Below are positions 23,641 through 34,965 of a stretch of DNA of 64,000 nucleotides, one piece after another. Source of the stretch: Alitta virens (Eukaryota > Annelida > Polychaeta > Phyllodocida > Nereididae); assembly GCA_932294295.1 (NCBI GenBank), contig OW028582.1:2330015-2394014 (forward strand), in the 5' to 3' direction. The notes under the pieces are model-generated. The model did not search any database. It saw nothing but the letters and a program-made list of their open reading frames with translations, and was not told where the DNA came from. The position numbers were made by a program, and so were the translations under genes. Within the stretch, counting starts at the first letter, position 1; each line of letters starts with the position of its first letter.

Positions 23641-24012
23641 GAGGCAGACGTAATGATGAGATGATAAGGCTGCTTGGAGTCCACACCATGGTACATATTT
23701 ATTACAAGACTAGGCAGTGATATTTACAAATTAATGGTCAATGCAATGGGTCTGAAGCTGAGTCAGCTTGTATGACCAACTGCAGGCAGACGTAATGGTG
23801 AGATGAAAAGGCTGCTTGGAGTCCACACCATGCTCTACGTTTACCTCATGGGTGGGGACCGTTCAGTCAAGCATATGACCAGTTGCAGGCAGAAATAATG
23901 ATGAGATGATAAGGTTGCCTGGAGTCTACATTATTTAACACATTTACCCCATGGGTGGGGTCTTTTACTTGCCTCAGCATAGACACCGAGTACAAGGCAC
24001 CTCCAATTTAAC
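23641..24012. repeat. R1 family, tandem copies
   Basis: Three GGAGTCCACA-type boxes with ATGATGAGATGATAAGG. The array ends with CCATGGGTGGGGTCTTTTAC and TCAGCATAGACACCGAGTAC. Confidence 0.88.
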
Positions 24013-25615
24013 ATCTCATGCGATCGACATCCAGCTGCTGGGATGTAGCTCATGAAGAGTGCCCGGTCCAAGCTTTATGGTAACTGACCAACAATACTGA
24101 CCAGTAAAAACTGACCAGTCATCTGAAGTGGCCTTCACGCCCTGCTCATACACTGTATGATGGTCAAGGGACTGACCAATAGACTGACCACTGCAGTAAC
24201 CAATGAATGCACTGAGCAAAACACTGGACATCACAGCTCTGGTCACTAATGGTCAAGTACTCCTGGGCATCAGCATCACGTCACCATGGTGACATCATCT
24301 GGTTACTAGGCAACCAAGGATGCTAACCCTACTTCCGGCGAAGAAGTAAAAACAAAATAAAACTAAACATCAGACAACAACTACAGCTAAATATAGACCA
24401 CTCAGCTTCTGTGAGCCAATCAGATTGCTTCACTGTCACCCAGCATGGGTTTATGTTGTACAGCAGGGGTGACCCAGCAGTTGAGACTACTAATCAGTAC
24501 CCCGGCGTCTATACGAGAACAACAGAAGCTGCACAACCAAGTGGATATACTGTATTCAATGACATTTTGACTCTTGCATAGGAAGTATGGATGCTTAGTC
24601 AAGAGTCGATCATAGATAGGCCTATATGGGGGTCATAGGGGGGGGGGTGCTCCCCCCCCCCTCCTCTCAAAACTGAAGAGAGAAAGATGACTGACCGGAG
24701 TGTATTTGCAGAGGGAGTAAACACAATTATGTGTGTAAATATTTCAAGGGCCACCTGAACAGAATTATGTTGATAAATTATTAAGAGTGGCCATTTTAGG
24801 GCCATGATACTACATATAAGGGAAAGGAGTGGGAGGGGGGGGGGGGGAGGGGTATTGAACATAGATATATTATTCTCATATTCAATATATGGAAAAATTA
24901 CACTTTAAATGGAGAGAAATGTTAGTATTTTCATTAAAAAAAAAAAACCCTAATTGTCTAGTACAGAAAATGACAATAATTCTCTGTATTTATTAACTTA
25001 TTATTAGCTATATTGTTTTGCATTATCATTTAAAAAAATAGCTCCTATGTAACCTTAAAACAAAAGTTCCTAATTATGTTAAAATGATCAAAGAAAATGT
25101 CGAAAAAGTTTTGTCAAAAATTCATGATGCCAAAATATATAGTTCTAAGTGTTCCATGCAAAACATTATCAAAAATTGACAACATAATAATAAATATTTT
25201 GCTGTCACATGTGTATCTTATACACCAAAAGACCTAATAATGTCAACACGAGAAATACAAAGAACTATCAAATGAGTACTATGTAGATGAACAGCCACAA
25301 ATAGATGACACAATAATTCATATTTATGGCGCCAATTAATCTCACTCAAGCCTCGTCCAAATGCCCTCCTTTTTGATTAATAACTCCGATAATGACTCAC
25401 TCATACATCTGTGCTATATCACGGTTGCCATGGTAACCAATGATTCATTGATAGTAAATAACAGCAAAGCGGAACAGTGCCAAAGAAAAGTGGGCGATTT
25501 CAGAGGGCCCTACACTGGGGTCAGCCAGGGATATGTACAAAAGTCATGAGGGAAAATGTTAATTGCAATTAGTCAATAAAAATAAATTGTGTCCCAATAT
25601 AAGTGGCTGTTAATA
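24013..25615. other. Unique stretch with three X-box-like palindromes
   Basis: No exon recognised. GTCACCATGGTGAC (24280-24293), GTTACTAGGCAAC (24302-24314) and GTTGCCATGGTAAC (25424-25437) resemble RFX X-boxes. Ten G, TGCT, ten C at 24638-24661 can form a hairpin. Confidence 0.5.
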
Positions 25616-25619
25616 AGTG

Positions 25620-26123
25620 TATTGCTGTGTTAGGATACTGATAAATGTATTATTAATAAACTTACTAGAAGTGTATTTAAATAATTTCATAGACTTTTGA
25701 GAATTATGCATATATAATGACTCTATCATTATATTATCATATCTATAAAATCTATTATGTAAAGCATTTAATTTTAATATTTTCGCAAAATAAATTGATC
25801 TATTTTGTTTTGAAATTGCCATTTTAATCAAATATATAAATGGTACTGAATTAAAATATTTTCGCAAAATAAATATATCTATTTTATTTTGAAATTGCCA
25901 TTTTAATCAAATATATAAATGGCACTTAATTAAAATATTTTCGCTAAAAATAGATATATTCTGGGGTTCAGGAATTGACATTTTAATCAACTATATATAT
26001 ATGGCACTTAATTAAAATATTTTGATCTATTCTGTTAAGAAATTGCCATTTTAATCAACTATATATATATGGCATTTAATTAAAATATTTTGATCTATTC
26101 TGTTAAGAAATTGCCATTTTATT

Positions 26124-26160
<37 letters not shown>

Positions 26161-26268
26161 CTTAATTAAAAAAAAAATTGCTAAAAAACATCTATTCTGT
26201 TAAGGAATTGCCATTTTAATCAAATATATATACGGCACTTAATTAAAATATTTTTGCTAAAACTTTGC
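25620..26268. repeat. AT-rich minisatellite, 68-97 bp units
   Basis: TTGCCATTTTAATCAAATAT and its variants start at about 25817, 25895, 25975, 26043, 26111 and 26208. An internal (AT)n run expands the fifth unit. Confidence 0.88.
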
Positions 26269-26600
26269 AGATATCTATTCGATATTGAATATTAGTAATG
26301 CATTTATTACCAGTACATCTCGCACAGTTGATAAGTGCATGTACTTTCGAAGGCCATAGCGGCTCGTGGCCCATAATATCGGGCAGGGATATGTCATTTT
26401 GATGGTCGGCCTGTCAAGATCACTGTCATTTTGCCCATGATTGATTACATGAGAATGGCTGCGTACAAAGTGTATATATGCATCTGCATCACTTGCAGCA
26501 GCAGCAGCAGCAGCAGCAGCAGCCGCATCATCAGAATATGACTTGATGTGGGATGATCTGTCATTTACACGAGTCAAAAAAGATGTGTACTTCAAATCAA
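26269..26600. repeat. Unique DNA with a (CAG)n tract
   Basis: Nine or so GCA/CAG triplets at about 26496-26523 are preceded by GCATCACTTG and followed by CCGCATCATCAG. No gene is supported. Confidence 0.7.
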
Positions 26601-27275
26601 CAACAAATGAACAATATTAAAACACTCTTCATTTCTGTAGAGAGTTCTTGCACCCTGTGTTTGCTTGTTTGCTTGCTTGTTTGCTTGCTTGTTTGCTTGC
26701 TTGTTTGCTTGCTTGTTTGCTTGCTTGTTTGCTTGCTTGTTTGCTTGCTTGTTTGCTTGCTTGTTTGCTTGCTTGTTTGCTTGCTTGTTTGCTTGCTTGT
26801 TTGCTTGCTTGTTTGCTTGCTTGTTTGCTTGCTTGTTTGATATGAGCAATGTTAAAACACTATGTATTACGTTCTTGCACCCTGTGTTTGTTTGCTTGCT
26901 TGTTTGCTTGTTTGTTTGCTTGTTTGTGTGTGTGTTTGCTTGTTTGTTTGTTTGGTTTCTTGCGCAAAAAAATGAGCAATGTTAAAACACTATGTATTAC
27001 GTTCTTGCACCCTGTGTTTGTTTGCTTGGTTGCTTGGTTGTTTGTTTGGTTGTTTGTTTGGTTGCTTGCACACCAAAATGAGCAATGTTAAAACACTATG
27101 TATTAAGTTCTTGCACCCTGTGTTTGTTAGTTTGTTTGCTTGTTTGCTTGCTTATTTGCTTGCTTGCTTGCTTGCACACAAAAATGAGCAATATTAAAAC
27201 ACTCTTCATGTCTGTATTAAGTTCTTGCACCCTGTGTTTGTTTGCTTGTTTGCTTGTTTGCTTGCACAAAAAAAT
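26601..27275. repeat. Composite tandem repeat with an internal 12-bp array
   Basis: Five units begin with GA[GA]CAAT[GA]TTAAAACAC at 26609, 26844, 26974, 27080 and 27186, continue to TTCTTGCACCCTGTGTTTG, then a TTGC/TTTG microsatellite of different length in each unit. In the first unit that part is a near-perfect TTGCTTGCTTGT array of about 180 bp. All frames across it are artefacts. Confidence 0.95.
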
Positions 27276-27830
27276 ATTAATTGTACATTTCTATGCAATT
27301 ATCAGCGACTATAGCCCCAACTGACATATATCACTATACAAATACACATGACTCAACTTGATACTTGTGCTACAGTATCTACTCAATTACAGGCCTGTCC
27401 CAATTAGAGGCCGGGGTAGAATGACCTTGGGGGAAAATGAATTGACCTACTAGTGAAATACTGACAGAGAGGGGAAAATATATGCTGGATATAAAATAAT
27501 AACGTTTTTCAAAAAAATTTGCAAAAATATCGTTACAACTATATATTATAAAAAGCCAATAATAAATGTAATAAAATATATTTTGCATTGCTTCATTTAA
27601 GCTATAAGTATCTTAAATATTTGGCTATGATATTTCAGTGTTAAAAGCTCAAAAAACACATAAAAACTAGAGAGAGCTATTTTATTATTTCAGTAATAGG
27701 CTTTGAAGGTTGCCATCGATAATGTTACATGTATGTGCTTGGTGTTTTTAGCTATAGTTGTGGCTTTTAAAACGTGATCATAAAATGTGATTAAATCCGT
27801 AACCATAGCAACGGAGCAGTGCATTCTGGG
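27276..27830. other. AT-rich unique stretch
   Basis: Contains the motif AATTAGAGGCCGGGG (27402-27416) and the X-box-like GTAACCATAGCAAC (27799-27812). No gene recognised. Confidence 0.4.
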
Positions 27831-28125
27831 ACAGGAGAGTTGGTGAAGCAGCAGCCTTGGATCCCAAAAGCAGTTCGGCAACATCACTCCCATTGAGTAT
27901 GTTGCAGCAGCCTGCCTGCCTCCTGCATGGGATGACAGGCCTGCTGCTGCTGCTGCAGTTGCACATCCTGCAGTGAGATGGGCCGCATCATCAGCAGCAG
28001 CAGCAGCAGCAGCATCTGACAGACAGCCTTCAATCTCCCAACTTGACAGGCCGCCATGTTTGATCCTTCAAGCTCCAAGCTAGCAACTGGAGCTGCTGGG
28101 CTGCCATCTCATGCAATGCATACAC
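27831..28125. repeat. CAG/CTG-rich segment
   Basis: (CTG)n at 27942-27956 and (CAG)n at about 27995-28016. The latter is preceded by GCCGCATCAT as at other CAG tracts in the window. Confidence 0.75.
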
Positions 28126-28129
28126 ACAC

Positions 28130-28620
28130 ATTCTATCATATATATCTGGCCATTTCATGATACAATTGTATACTATAACAAATAAACTATAATTAATTAT
28201 ATTCTAATTAAATTTATGCTATATAATATAAATGTATTATCTTAACAATTATTCTATTATATATCTCTGGCCATTTTACCATACAATTCTATATATAAAT
28301 ACTATTGCAAATAAACTATTATTAATTATATTACCACATTTAATCTATGCTATATAATATAGACATATTATCTCAACACATATACAATTATTCTATTATA
28401 TATCTCAGGCTATTTTACGATACAGTTGTATATATAAACACTATTCCAAATAAACTATTATTAATTATATTCCCACATTTTATCTATGCTATATAATATA
28501 GATGTATATCACATATACACACATTCTATTATATATTATATTTCACAATGCACTTGTATATAATATACAATAGTATACATAACTATTATAAATAAACTAT
28601 TATTATTTATATCCTTCATT
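28130..28620. repeat. AT-rich tandem repeat, 121-139 bp units
   Basis: TCTGGCCATTT-type starts at 28145, 28266 and about 28405, each followed by ATACAATT, AAATAAACTATTATTAATTA and TATGCTATATAATATA. A fourth, partial unit follows. Confidence 0.85.
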
Positions 28621-29945
28621 TTATTCATGCTACCATAATCATATTTGTTGGTATATTTTTTATGTATTTCTGAAAATACAGCCAAGCTCAAGGGAAGAAT
28701 ATTCATTGAGTCGTCATGGCAACAAATAGACAAATTATTGACTTTTATTAATGTTAATTATATCTCCCATGTTATCCATGCTATATATAGACACATTCTG
28801 TTGGCATATCTTTATGAACATAATCCATTTATGAAAATACATGAAAAATTCATGGAAGAACATTCAATAAATTGCCACTACCAGTTGCCATGACAACAAA
28901 TTGACAGAATTCTTAATTTTTCAGTAATCAGTACTTCATCAATTCTTTATTTATCTATTTGCAATTATAAGACTTTATCTTATTCAAAATAGCACTGCCT
29001 AATTGGTTCAATGTGGTATAATATACTATTTTCTTATATTTACCTTAACTATTTACATACAAATCTATACAAGATGATCCCCAAACCTTTAGTTACAAAT
29101 TCCAACTTTATTTTTCAAGTTCAACCTTCGCAGATTCTATCCCATCTGCATATATATATCTTGCCGTAATAAAGCTCAGCTACCCAGTTGCCATGGTAAC
29201 CCATTTATTTCCATTTGTTGGCAAGCTCCACGGAAAGGGGAAAAAAATATATCCCCATTTGCAAAATCACTGACTCAAATTTGTTGCGTTAACATATGTT
29301 GAAACCCCCCCCCCCCCCTAAAGAATAATTTCCTAAAAAATAAACAACATATAATCACCCATAGCAACGAATGTAAACATACTCCAAATGTACACTAATA
29401 CAATATACTATGTCCTGTCGTTAAGAACTTCGTTGCCATGGCAACAGACCTTAATTTACGAAAACATAAACTAGTAGAATTTCGTGATCTAGAGGCAAAA
29501 ATAATTGAGTAGACCGGAGTTATTTTCCTGCACTGTTTGAGCCTAGCTGCGGGCAGTTTTAAACTTTATCTTTTCGCGAGTTCAGTCATACTATAAATCC
29601 CCTCAGAAAAAGGTAAAAAACGGCAGTGATAAAAATGACACAAGAGTTGCAACGTGCAACAAGGCACACAACCAAATTTACTTTCGCCTCGGGGGACCTT
29701 AGGATTTTAAGTTCCTGGTTCCTCAAAAGTTTTAGAAGAAGGATAGAACAGCTTTTGTCTTAACTGAAACGGGTCACTTCAACGTTCAGTTAGGGATTAG
29801 CCGGGGATTAACGAGGTGTGATAAACAAAAGTCAACAATACCAAAGTGTGATAAATTAGTTCAATGGCACAGTTGATTGAAATACCCTCAACTACTGACC
29901 TGCTGATGGACTAGATTCTTTGAGCTGCTATCAGATTAATTGCTA
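28621..29945. other. Unique stretch with several RFX X-box-like palindromes
   Basis: GTTGCCATGACAAC (28884-28897), GTTGCCATGGTAAC (29187-29200) and GTTGCCATGGCAAC (29432-29445), with partial sites near 28713 and 29357. No exon could be read. Confidence 0.45.
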
Positions 29946-29951
29946 GATGTA

Positions 29952-29953
29952 GC

Positions 29954-30020
<67 letters not shown>
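29952..30020. repeat. (GATT)n microsatellite
   Basis: About 17 perfect GATT units. Confidence 0.97.
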
Positions 30021-30021
<1 letters not shown>

Positions 30022-30458
30022 GGACAGTGGGGTTGATTGATTCATCCATCATTGATTGATTGCTGGATGGATAAGGAAAGTTTGACACGTAAAAACAATT
30101 CTTGTACATTTTGTACGACATTCGCTTTCGCAGCGCCCTCTTCGAAATGAACGGGCAGCAAACGCCCGAAATATCTGAGAAAATTGCCCGCTAATGACAA
30201 AATTAAAGAATGAATGAAAGTCTCCAACAGAGACGGAGTGATCTGACAGACTAACAGAAGAAGAAAGAGTTTTTTTGGAGAGAAACATTCGATTTTGACA
30301 GCCATTTAAAACACCAATGAGTCCCTGTCAGAAGAGCTGCTAGTTGGCTGCAAATACGGCAGGGGGCGTCCTTGTCACTCATAGAGTTTTTGCGCCAGTT
30401 TAAATTGAAATCCGAACGTAACATACGTCGAGAGTAGCGAGTACAAAAAAAGCCTTAA
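30021..30458. other. Unique stretch
   Basis: No feature supported. A CTCF-like motif (ACGGCAGGGGGCG) lies at 30356-30368. Confidence 0.4.
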
Positions 30459-31166
30459 GCCACTATCACACATAGCCGAGTGACGATGCAGAGTAATGAC
30501 GATCGCTGGAAAGCAATCAATCGGCTTCACTCTTGGTCATTTGATGACTAGAAAAAGCAAGTCAGCAAGGTCTCGCCGATCGCTCGCAGATCACTCGCCG
30601 ATCACTCCCCGATCGCTCGCCAATCACTCGCAGATCGCTCGCCGATCACTCGCCGATCACTCGCCGATCACTCGCCAATCGCTCGCCGATCGCTCGTCTT
30701 CTTCACACTCCCCGATCGCTTGCCGATCACTCGCCGATCACTCGCAGATCGCTCGCCGATCACTCGCCGATCACTCGCCGATCACTCGCAGATCGCTCGC
30801 CGATCGCTCGTCTTCTTCACACGCCGACCACTCGGCGAGGAAATCACGTCCACACAGCAATCCATCTGACCAAGTGTACTCCCAGAGTGACCAAGTGTAC
30901 TCCCAGTGTGACCAAGTGTACTCCCAGTGTGACCAAGTGTACTCCCAGTGTGACCAAGTGTACTCTTTCAGAGCAAATTTGCTCGGCGACAATCTTAAAA
31001 AGTTTTAAACATGTTTAAAACTTTACGATCGTTCTACGAGTATTGCCGTGTATTTACGAGCTTTTCCAGAGTGGTCAGCGTGCAGGGCCGTGTATTCCCG
31101 ACTGCCTAATTTATTAAGCACTCGGCATCACTCGGCATTGTCACTCGGCTATGTGAGATAGGCCCT
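30459..31166. mobile_element. Foldback-type element with internal 11-bp and 21-bp arrays
   Basis: Imperfect terminal inverted repeats share CACATAGCCGAGTGAC: left end about 30468-30484, right end as the complement at about 31139-31157. Inside are a GATCACTCGCC-type 11-bp array (about 30566-30835, with a TCTTCTTCACAC interruption repeated twice) and a 21-bp array starting GACCAAGTGTACTCCCAG at 30868, 30889, 30910, 30931 and 30952. A frame of 170 codons (30496-31008) crosses both arrays. It is repetitive (SLADHSPIT, DQVYSQC) and I regard it as incidental. Confidence 0.65.
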
Positions 31167-31178
31167 TTAGACATATTT

Positions 31179-31572
31179 CTTACAATTGGGAAGGGATGGG
31201 GGCCTAACTCACTGGGCTTCCAACCACTGGGTCCCGGGTTCGATTCCCGGTCGCGCCTAAGTTGGATGGCTGTTTCATCCTTCATTTCATTGCCATGGTC
31301 CCTACCTGTCCTAATTAGCCCATCAGGTGCAGAAATACAGGACGTTAAGCCTTAATCCACCCACCCACCACTGTGAAGAGCAGAGGCTTAGCTCAGTGGT
31401 AGCATTCTGGGCTTCCAACCACTGGGTCCCGGGTTCGATTCCCGGTCGCGCCTAAGTTGGATGGCTGTTTTATCCTTCATCTCATTGCCATGGTCCCTGC
31501 CTGTCCTAATAAGCCCATCAGGTGCAGAAATACAGGACATAAAGCCCTATTGCACCCACCAACTAACAATCG
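31179..31572 (+). mobile_element. tRNA-SINE dimer
   Basis: Two head-to-tail units. The first has a shortened head (about 31198-31378). The second (about 31379-31562) has A box TAGCTCAGTGGTAG, B box GGTTCGATTCC and the full body to AGGACATAAAGCCC. The units are joined by CCACTGTGAAGAGCAGAGG. Possible imperfect TSD: CTTACAATTG (31179-31188) versus CTAACAATCG (31563-31572), 8 of 10. Confidence 0.85.
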
Positions 31573-31685
31573 CGAAAAACGCATATGTTCAGGGTTTAGT
31601 TACAGTGACAGCAAGACGGACAGAAAACACTAATACCGGCCGTAGCTAACAGATAGACAGTACCTGTAATTAATACTGAGAATGT
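31573..31685. other. Short unique gap
   Basis: Nothing recognised. Confidence 0.4.
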
Positions 31686-31870
31686 CACCATTAAGACCAC
31701 CCTTGGTGCTTATTACACTGGTCTTAATAGTGAGGTGGTTTTAATAGTGAGATTTCATCCAATGGCAAAAATACAGTTAGGTCCAAAAGTTAGTGTCTCA
31801 ATAGTGAGGTGTTCTTAATAGTGAGGTGGTCTTAATAGTGAGGTGGTCTTAATAGTGAGGTGGTCTTAAA
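31686..31870. repeat. 17-bp minisatellite (CTTAATAGTGAGGTGGT)
   Basis: AGTGAGGTG recurs at 31803, 31820, 31837 and 31854 with exact 17-bp spacing and in looser form from about 31725. The left edge shares 22 bp with 13112-13133. Confidence 0.9.
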
Positions 31871-32113
31871 GCAGGGTTCCACGTCATAAGAATGGAGTCA
31901 ATTAAATTTTATTTATAAATAAGACAGTTTAATCTGGTATAATATCACTTATGTTAAAACTGGTCAGTGGTCAAAATTTAACATTTAACCAAAATAAAGT
32001 GTAATTAATATTACACCGATATAAACTGCAATTATCAATTCATCGGATACATCTAAATGTCCGAATAGTGACATACAGGGATCCAGCGGATCATCTTGAT
32101 ATTGGGTCCGCAT

Positions 32114-32145
<32 letters not shown>

Positions 32146-32434
32146 AAGTGATGGAAATGATGTCAGCCAATTACAGCGCATCATCAACAACAGACATGCA
32201 AGGGAAAGATGTCACACAACTGTCAAAATCTCCCCAAAATGGAGTTCACTGGAATTCCCCCGAATAGATTCGATGCTGACAATGATACTGGGTGAAATTA
32301 TACTTCAAGCTTTTGTTCTGTGTAATTGTTATGAAGAAGATGATGACAAGATTCTTGTGAACTATATATCAGACAGGTATGTTGACTTAATGATGAATCA
32401 ACAGACCATTCCCAGAATTCCATGTGGATTCCTG
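31871..32434. other. Unique stretch with a (CAG)9 tract
   Basis: (CAG)n at about 32116-32144 is preceded by CCGCATCAC. A 153-codon frame (32096-32557) runs through the CAG tract and the ETS array. It has no recognisable domain and is doubtful as a gene. Confidence 0.4.
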
Positions 32435-32505
32435 TTAACCGGAAGTGACCAACCGGAAGTGACCGACCGGAAGTGGTCAACCGGAAGTGACCAACCGGAA
32501 GTAGC
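32435..32505. promoter_or_regulatory. Five tandem ETS-type motifs with 14-bp spacing
   Basis: CCGGAAGT starts at 32439, 32453, 32467, 32481 and 32495, exactly 14 bp apart, mostly in the form ACCGGAAGTGACC. ACCGGAAGTG is a strong ETS-family binding core. It may simply be a short minisatellite whose unit happens to be an ETS site. Confidence 0.6.
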
Positions 32506-33285
32506 AGGTATTGTGGCAAAAAAAAAAAAAATTCAGAATTTTCTTTTCAAAATTTAAATTCTCAAATTAACTTTGATATATTACTTGACTTAAAAATCCA
32601 GAATAATGAAAACCAATTTTCCTAGTTGCAAGCATTTATAAATAAATGCCAATCTCTGTACACATACTTAGGTCTAGTATGTTGCACCGAAGATTAAATA
32701 TCACATAGAACACTAAATTAAGATAACAGGGAACTTAAAAAATCACTTTTTGACTTCTGAACTTTCACAGAAGCACCGGTACAAAAACCATTAGATATTG
32801 GTAAACAATAGACCTAGTACAAGACCAGACATTAGGAAAATAAATTATGACAAAACTGGCCAAGATCAAGTACAAGCAATATGTACTTTGGAATGGCTGT
32901 CAACATAGTCAGTCAGTAGGATGATATGAGCTGGAAATTAATCATACCAGCATTCAGTCATCTCCAAATGGCTGCATTCATGCTGTTTACAATATGCTGA
33001 TTGATTAATTGATTGATTGGTATATTTTTTTAATGCCTGAATGACTGACTGATTGACTTTGATTGAATGATTAATTGATAAAATATATTAATTCAGGGTA
33101 ACAATTCAGACAAAAATGCTTTTTCACAGTTGGCCCTGATAACAATAAAATTAAATATGATATAAATTGATTGATTGATTGATTGATTGACTGATTGATT
33201 GATTGATTGATCTCACTGTTGCTACACATAAGTAAGCGACTCTAAAAGTTTTCTTTTAGTAAAATCACCTCTCTATTAAGGCCCA
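32506..33285. other. AT-rich unique stretch with (GATT)n
   Basis: (GATT)n-like runs at about 33002-33020 and 33168-33212. Nothing else recognised. Confidence 0.5.
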
Positions 33286-33585
33286 CCCATGGGGTAAATA
33301 TACTTCGTGATTTCATGCAGCCTTATCATCTCATCATTACATCTGCCTGCTAACAGGTCAAACAAGCCGACTAAGCTTCGGACCCAGTAGCATCGAGACA
33401 GACTCCAAGCAGTCTTATCATCTCATCGTTACGCCTGCCTGCTAACAGGTCAAACAAGCCGACTAATCTTCGGACCCAGTAGCATCGAGACAGACTCCAA
33501 GCAGTCTTATCATCTCATCATTACGCCTGCCTGCTAACTGGTCATATAAGCCGACTAAGCTTCGGACCCAGTAGCACTGAGACCT
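33286..33585 (-). repeat. R1 family, about 92-bp spaced copies
   Basis: GACTCCAAGCAG at 33401 and 33493, and a related start near 33318, each followed by CTTATCATCTCATC and CTGCCTGCTAAC. This is a shorter variant of the R1 unit. Confidence 0.85.
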
Positions 33586-33994
33586 TAGACATTAGTCAAC
33601 AATAACAGAGCAATATATAATTAATTATCTATGCATATTAATCACTTCGTGAGAACTGGTCTATCTCATGTTTATCGGGAACCAGCACTGTACCCACCCC
33701 TTCCACTTGCCCAAAGAGTTAAGGGGGGGAAATAAAAAAAAAGGCTAGCACCCCTTGTATAGCCATAAATCTGGGCAACGGTGCCCTGTTCAGTCTCAAG
33801 GTGTTTGGGAGTTTTGAGGATCCAAAGTTGGATCCCCCCAGGATCTTCAGACCATCAATAAATCTTTGTAAAGCAATTCCGCCAGGGGGCGTGCTGGCTC
33901 CGGGTTCCATCACCAGAGGGCGCTTAATGGCGCTCATAATTTCCCATAAACAAACGCGCTAAATGTGAATGGACATTCCGATAATAAGCTTTCT
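33586..33994. promoter_or_regulatory. Unique DNA with a pair of CTCF-like motifs
   Basis: CCGCCAGGGGGCG (33879-33891) and TCACCAGAGGGCG (33910-33922) both match the CTCF core CCASYAGRKGGCR at 12 of 13 positions, in the same orientation, 31 bp apart. This is motif evidence only. Confidence 0.35.
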
Positions 33995-34470
33995 GACATG
34001 ATCTATTCTATTCTATTCTGTTAACTGTTTGTTCTATGCTATCCTATTCAATTCTACTTGCTATCCTGTTTGTTCTATTCATTCAAAGTCTATTCTATTC
34101 TACTGGCTCTTTTCGACGTTCTATTATATAAAGTCGTTCTATTCTATTCTAATTCTATTCTATTCTATTTTAGTTATTTTATACTATTCTATTAACAGTT
34201 ATATTCTATCCTATTCAATTATATTTGCTATTATGTTCTGTTCTATTGATTCTTTTTATTCGAAGTACACCTATAGCCAAATTATATGACCAGTTTTCCA
34301 TTCTATTCTATTCTATTATAGTCTATTCTATTCACTATTTGTGCTATTCTATCTTATTCAGTAGGAAATATTTTCTATTCTTATATATTTATTAAAAAAT
34401 ACATTAATAGCAAAACTCTATTCTATTCTATTATATTCTATCATTTTGCCATTCTATTTTATTCTGTTGT
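33995..34470. repeat. Degenerate (TTCTA)n pentanucleotide array
   Basis: TTCTATTCTATTCTA runs interspersed with diverged sequence, thickest near 34000-34030, 34135-34170 and 34300-34330. Confidence 0.85.
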
Positions 34471-34962
34471 GTTCTATTCACCATCCACATCACTGTTAAT
34501 CTTTGCCAAATATTTCTGCAATAAAAGTTAACATTTAAACCTCTTAGAGTTTTGCTAATATTTTTGGGAGTTTTCAATGGAAACTTCATCAACATGACGC
34601 GTCATTAATGCTGTCATTGTCAGATGTCATTGTCATGCGAGAAAGCCTAGATTGTTGTCATTAGCAACAGAAATGAAAGTTCTAAATATAAGGTGTATTA
34701 ATCAAAAGAAAATGTTAATAAGTACCTACTGAAGGATTAGTTATTAATACTTCTTATATTAATAATCTTGGAATTGTGTTGTTGACAAAAGTTTCATAAA
34801 GTGACAAAAAAGATAATGATTTTCTATATTATATGCTGGGGTGCAGTACCATATGTGAAGATCACACCCCGGCGTTTAAACGAGAAAGATATCTGATAGA
34901 GCAATGGGAATTCAATAAGCACTCCAACTGTATTTTATAAAGTTTAATATAAAAATTGTTTC
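34471..34962. other. Unique AT-rich stretch
   Basis: Contains CACCCCGGCGTTTAAACGAG (34865-34884), a dispersed motif seen elsewhere, and an X-box-like GTTGTCATTAGCAAC (34654-34668). No gene. Confidence 0.4.
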
Positions 34963-34965
34963 TTT

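Noticed and set aside
30496..31008. 170-codon repetitive frame
   Set aside because: It lies within a foldback element and follows 11-bp and 21-bp tandem repeats. No domain, no promoter or splice evidence.
31383..31453. Functional tRNA-Gly gene
   Set aside because: The anticodon arm does not pair and the sequence continues into the SINE body found at all other copies.
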